From Salminus brasiliensis (taxonomy: Eukaryota; Chordata; Actinopteri; Characiformes; Bryconidae): DNA of 64,000 nucleotides. The stretch is from NCBI RefSeq assembly GCF_030463535.1, contig NC_132879.1, positions 46,011,594-46,075,593 of the forward strand, given 5' to 3'. This document shows, piece after piece, positions 61,468 through 64,000 of the stretch (the first letter of the stretch is position 1; each line of letters starts with the position of its first letter). Both the position numbers and the translations under genes were made by a program. The notes beneath the pieces were generated by a model that saw only the letters and a program-made list of their open reading frames with translations, made no database searches and was not told the origin of the DNA.

Positions 61468-62044
61468 AATCAAAACACTGGCTCATTGTGGGAGTCAGTT
61501 TATTAACTCCAAAAAATGTAAATATTTGAATACTGTACAAATGACTGCATTACTTGTATAAGTAATTCTTACTGCATAATTTACTGAATGTATTACAAAC
61601 ATATTACGCAGACCTGTCCACATTTCTGTGTCCTAAACCACTCACGATGACACTGCACAGTGTTTTAAAACTAATCACTATAAGAATTGCATTCATTAGT
61701 GTAGTTGACATGTGGCATTTGGGATGCAGCCACAGTAACGTAACAAATGTACAGCTTTAATATACTTCGATCCATGAACAAAGTAGCAAGTGTACATCAT
61801 GTAGTTTAGTACTGACAAAGATAATGCGATTTAAGAATCCAGTGATTTGAGCTTTTTAACATTTTTCTGCTAGTTCATCATGCAGGACCTACAGACACAC
61901 CCGTCTTACGCAGTCCTCTACTTGCAGCTTTCAGGCATACGTGCGTCATACATCACCATTCCCCCACCCTTTTGGTTCAATTGCAAATATGGCAGTATGA
62001 ACCCAAAGCAAACCAGAACCAAAATGTCACAAAGTATAATTTTC

Positions 62045-62500
62045 TTGCTCCCCAAGTGACTGCCACCAGTTGAAGATGATTTCTGCTTTGTGATGGTGCA
62101 TCAACATGCTGGAAGTAGCGTTAGAAGAGAAGTAAACTGGTCATTAAGGGATGCAGACAGTACAATGCAACAATACTCTAAATGATGACTAATATCAATG
62201 GGCCTAAAGTGTTTCAAGAAAACCTTTCCCACACCATTACTCCACCTCCACAATGCAAGACAGTTTGGCTCCATGAATTTCTGCCATTGTTGCAATATAT
62301 AACGTACCATCTGTGTGTCTCAGCAAAAATCGAGATTCATCAGACCAGGCTACATTTTCCAGTTGTTAATTGTCCAGTAATGGTAAGCCTTTCGCAACTG
62401 CGGCCTCAGCTTTCTGTTCTTGACTGAGATCCGTGGGACCTGGGGTGGTCTGCTGTTGTAGCCTCTCGTGGCTGGGCATGTTGTGCATTCGGGGATGCCC
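62045..62500 (-). mobile_element. decayed Tc1-like transposon fragment (first family)
   Basis: Reverse-strand words tgctggaagtagcgttagaa, tgtgtctcagcaaaaatcga + gattcatcagaccaggctac, and ggcctcagctttctgttctt + gactgag match the family at 13,685 and 28,691. Confidence 0.75.
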
Positions 62501-63165
62501 TTCCGCTTACCACAGTGAAACTAAACCCGAAGGTCATGCACCCTTTCGGTAGAAGCTCTGGCCGTTAAAAGGACTAGGCCCAAGCCTAATTATCACAAGC
62601 ATATCTCACTTTCATTTAGCTGGTTTCTCTCTTTCTTTCACTTTGTGTCCCTTCCATTCCTTAACAATGAGTGGGCAGAAAACTGTAGCATGACTCATCC
62701 ATTGCTTCTGAAAGCATCTCCTTTAATTACAGAGAGAAAAGCAGAGGAAAGAGGGGGTGAGAGGAAGAAAGAAAACGAGACAGAGAGAAAACCCCTTTAT
62801 TCATGTTAAACTTAAAGAAAAAAAAGCTTATAAAAGAAGTCATGGCATAATCGAGCATGTAATCCACAACAATCACAGTTCATATTGTTCCACAGTCTCA
62901 CATCAACCTCTGAAAGCCTAAAAGCTCTTCAGCCTTTTTTTTTGGTTTAACACGACACCTGCTGCTACATGAATTAATAAATCATGTATCAGTGAATCAG
63001 TGGTTGAAAGGTGACCTGTCTAATACAATGGTGGGAGACAACTGGTGCAAACACAAGGATAGGATGAAAGGTAAATGGGTTCTGGCGACAAGCAGAGTGT
63101 TATTAGTCATTAAAAGGGTCAGTTTTCTACCAAGGAATAATAGAGCAAACCGTTTGCCATGTTAC

Positions 63166-63602
63166 CAAAGTTTGGACACACCCCTCATTCAGTGTTTGTT
63201 CTCTTTATTTTTATTACCTTCTACATTGTAGAAAACATATGGAATTAGAAGTAACTCTTGGCATTCTCTCAATTATGAGAGAATGAGGCACCTGGAATGG
63301 TTTTCCAACAGTCTTGAGGAAGTTCCCAGAGGCGATTAGCACTTATTGGCTGCTTTTCCTTCACTCTAAGGAGCAACTCATCCCACACCATCTCAACTGG
63401 GTTTAGGTCAGGTGATTGCAGAAGCCAGGTCATCTGAAATCATCTCCAGTCACTCTACTTCTTGGTCAAACAGCCCTTACATGGCCTGGAGACACTACAT
63501 AATTCCACATGTTCATAGTTCGTAGTCTTCCATATCAATAAAAAAAAAAACGTGTGTCTAAACTTGAGAGGTGGGGCTGAACCTTTAACTGGTACTGTAC
63601 TA
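63166..63602 (-). mobile_element. internally deleted Tc1-like element (third-type, taccaaagtttggacacac ends)
   Basis: Left end taccaaagtttggacacacc, then ctacattgtagaaaacatat, gcacctggaatggttttcca + acagtcttgag, ccacaccatctcaactgggt + ttaggtcaggtga, and cttggtcaaacagcccttac. After about 330 bp it jumps to the other terminus (aattccacatgttcatag..gtgtgtctaaacttgag..ggtactgta). The transposase core is gone. Confidence 0.75.
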
Positions 63603-64000
63603 TAGGTGTGAACTGTATATATGTTTTAATGGCCCATGAAACCAGGCTATAATGTTTAATATGTTAATAGTTATGCTCATTTAAACATTTGAGCATACCT
63701 TTAGACAATATTGTTTCTATACCTCATAATTTGGCACAAAACGCCATATTTATATATATATATTTAGTTATTTTCATTGTAGCAAGACAAGACATTTCAG
63801 TGTCATTATTATTCAGAAATTGTTTTCTCTATACAGGGTTTCTTTTTTCTTGTAGTGTGACTCAAATACTACAAATACTTTAAAGGTAGCAAGTAATGAT
63901 CCGTAATAAAATAACTTTCAATATCTTTTATTACTAAAACAAATGAAAGCGATGGGGCAAATCAACTGATGTATCTTCACTCACACCAACTTCACAACAT
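63603..64000. other. camk1d intron 2, window edge
   Basis: AT-rich; no exon recognised. camk1d exon 2 was looked for between 60,323 and 64,000 and not found. Confidence 0.5.

Overview
This window is nuclear DNA from a ray-finned fish, most likely a teleost. It carries split vertebrate genes with GT..AG introns, an AT-rich intronic and intergenic background, long dinucleotide repeats, and many decayed Tc1/mariner-like and hAT-like transposons plus hairpin MITEs of kinds common in teleosts. Three protein-coding genes are supported, and their order and relative orientation match the vertebrate OPTN - CCDC3 - CAMK1D neighbourhood (human chromosome 10p13). No rRNA, tRNA, CRISPR array or prokaryote-style operon is visible.

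Layout. 1-about 1,260: the 5' end of optn (minus strand), with a non-coding first exon and the first coding exon; the rest lies beyond position 1. 2,813-16,940: complete ccdc3 (plus strand), three coding exons encoding a secreted 266-residue protein, with a probable 3'UTR to about 18,600. 18,600-27,500: intergenic DNA with transposon remnants and a 267-bp duplicated segment. 32,750-60,322: exons 3-11 of camk1d (minus strand), from kinase N-lobe strands to the C-terminal stop, with a possible long 3'UTR down to about 27,520. Exons 1-2 lie beyond position 64,000. Each camk1d junction was placed by splice consensus and checked by codon phase, and the nine exons join into one open frame.

The genes are separate single-gene units, not a pathway: optn encodes an autophagy receptor, ccdc3 a secreted adipokine-type factor, and camk1d a calcium/calmodulin-dependent kinase. 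The shared feature is conserved synteny.

The most unusual structure is around ccdc3. Its exon 1 / intron 1 boundary has been copied at least four times into the first 500 bp of the intron, some copies keeping an intact 5' splice site. This grades into a roughly 2.7-kb GA-rich satellite. One copy is split by a 212-bp MITE. Exon 2 is preceded by a (TG)20 tract directly at the 3' splice site and exon 3 by a (CT)n tract. A cassette of about 75 bp with two inverted CCAAT boxes lies both upstream of ccdc3 and inside an optn intron. In camk1d, the C-terminal exon carries a long Ser/Thr/Pro/Gln-rich expansion. No wholly new multi-gene system is seen; the rest of the window is introns and transposon debris.
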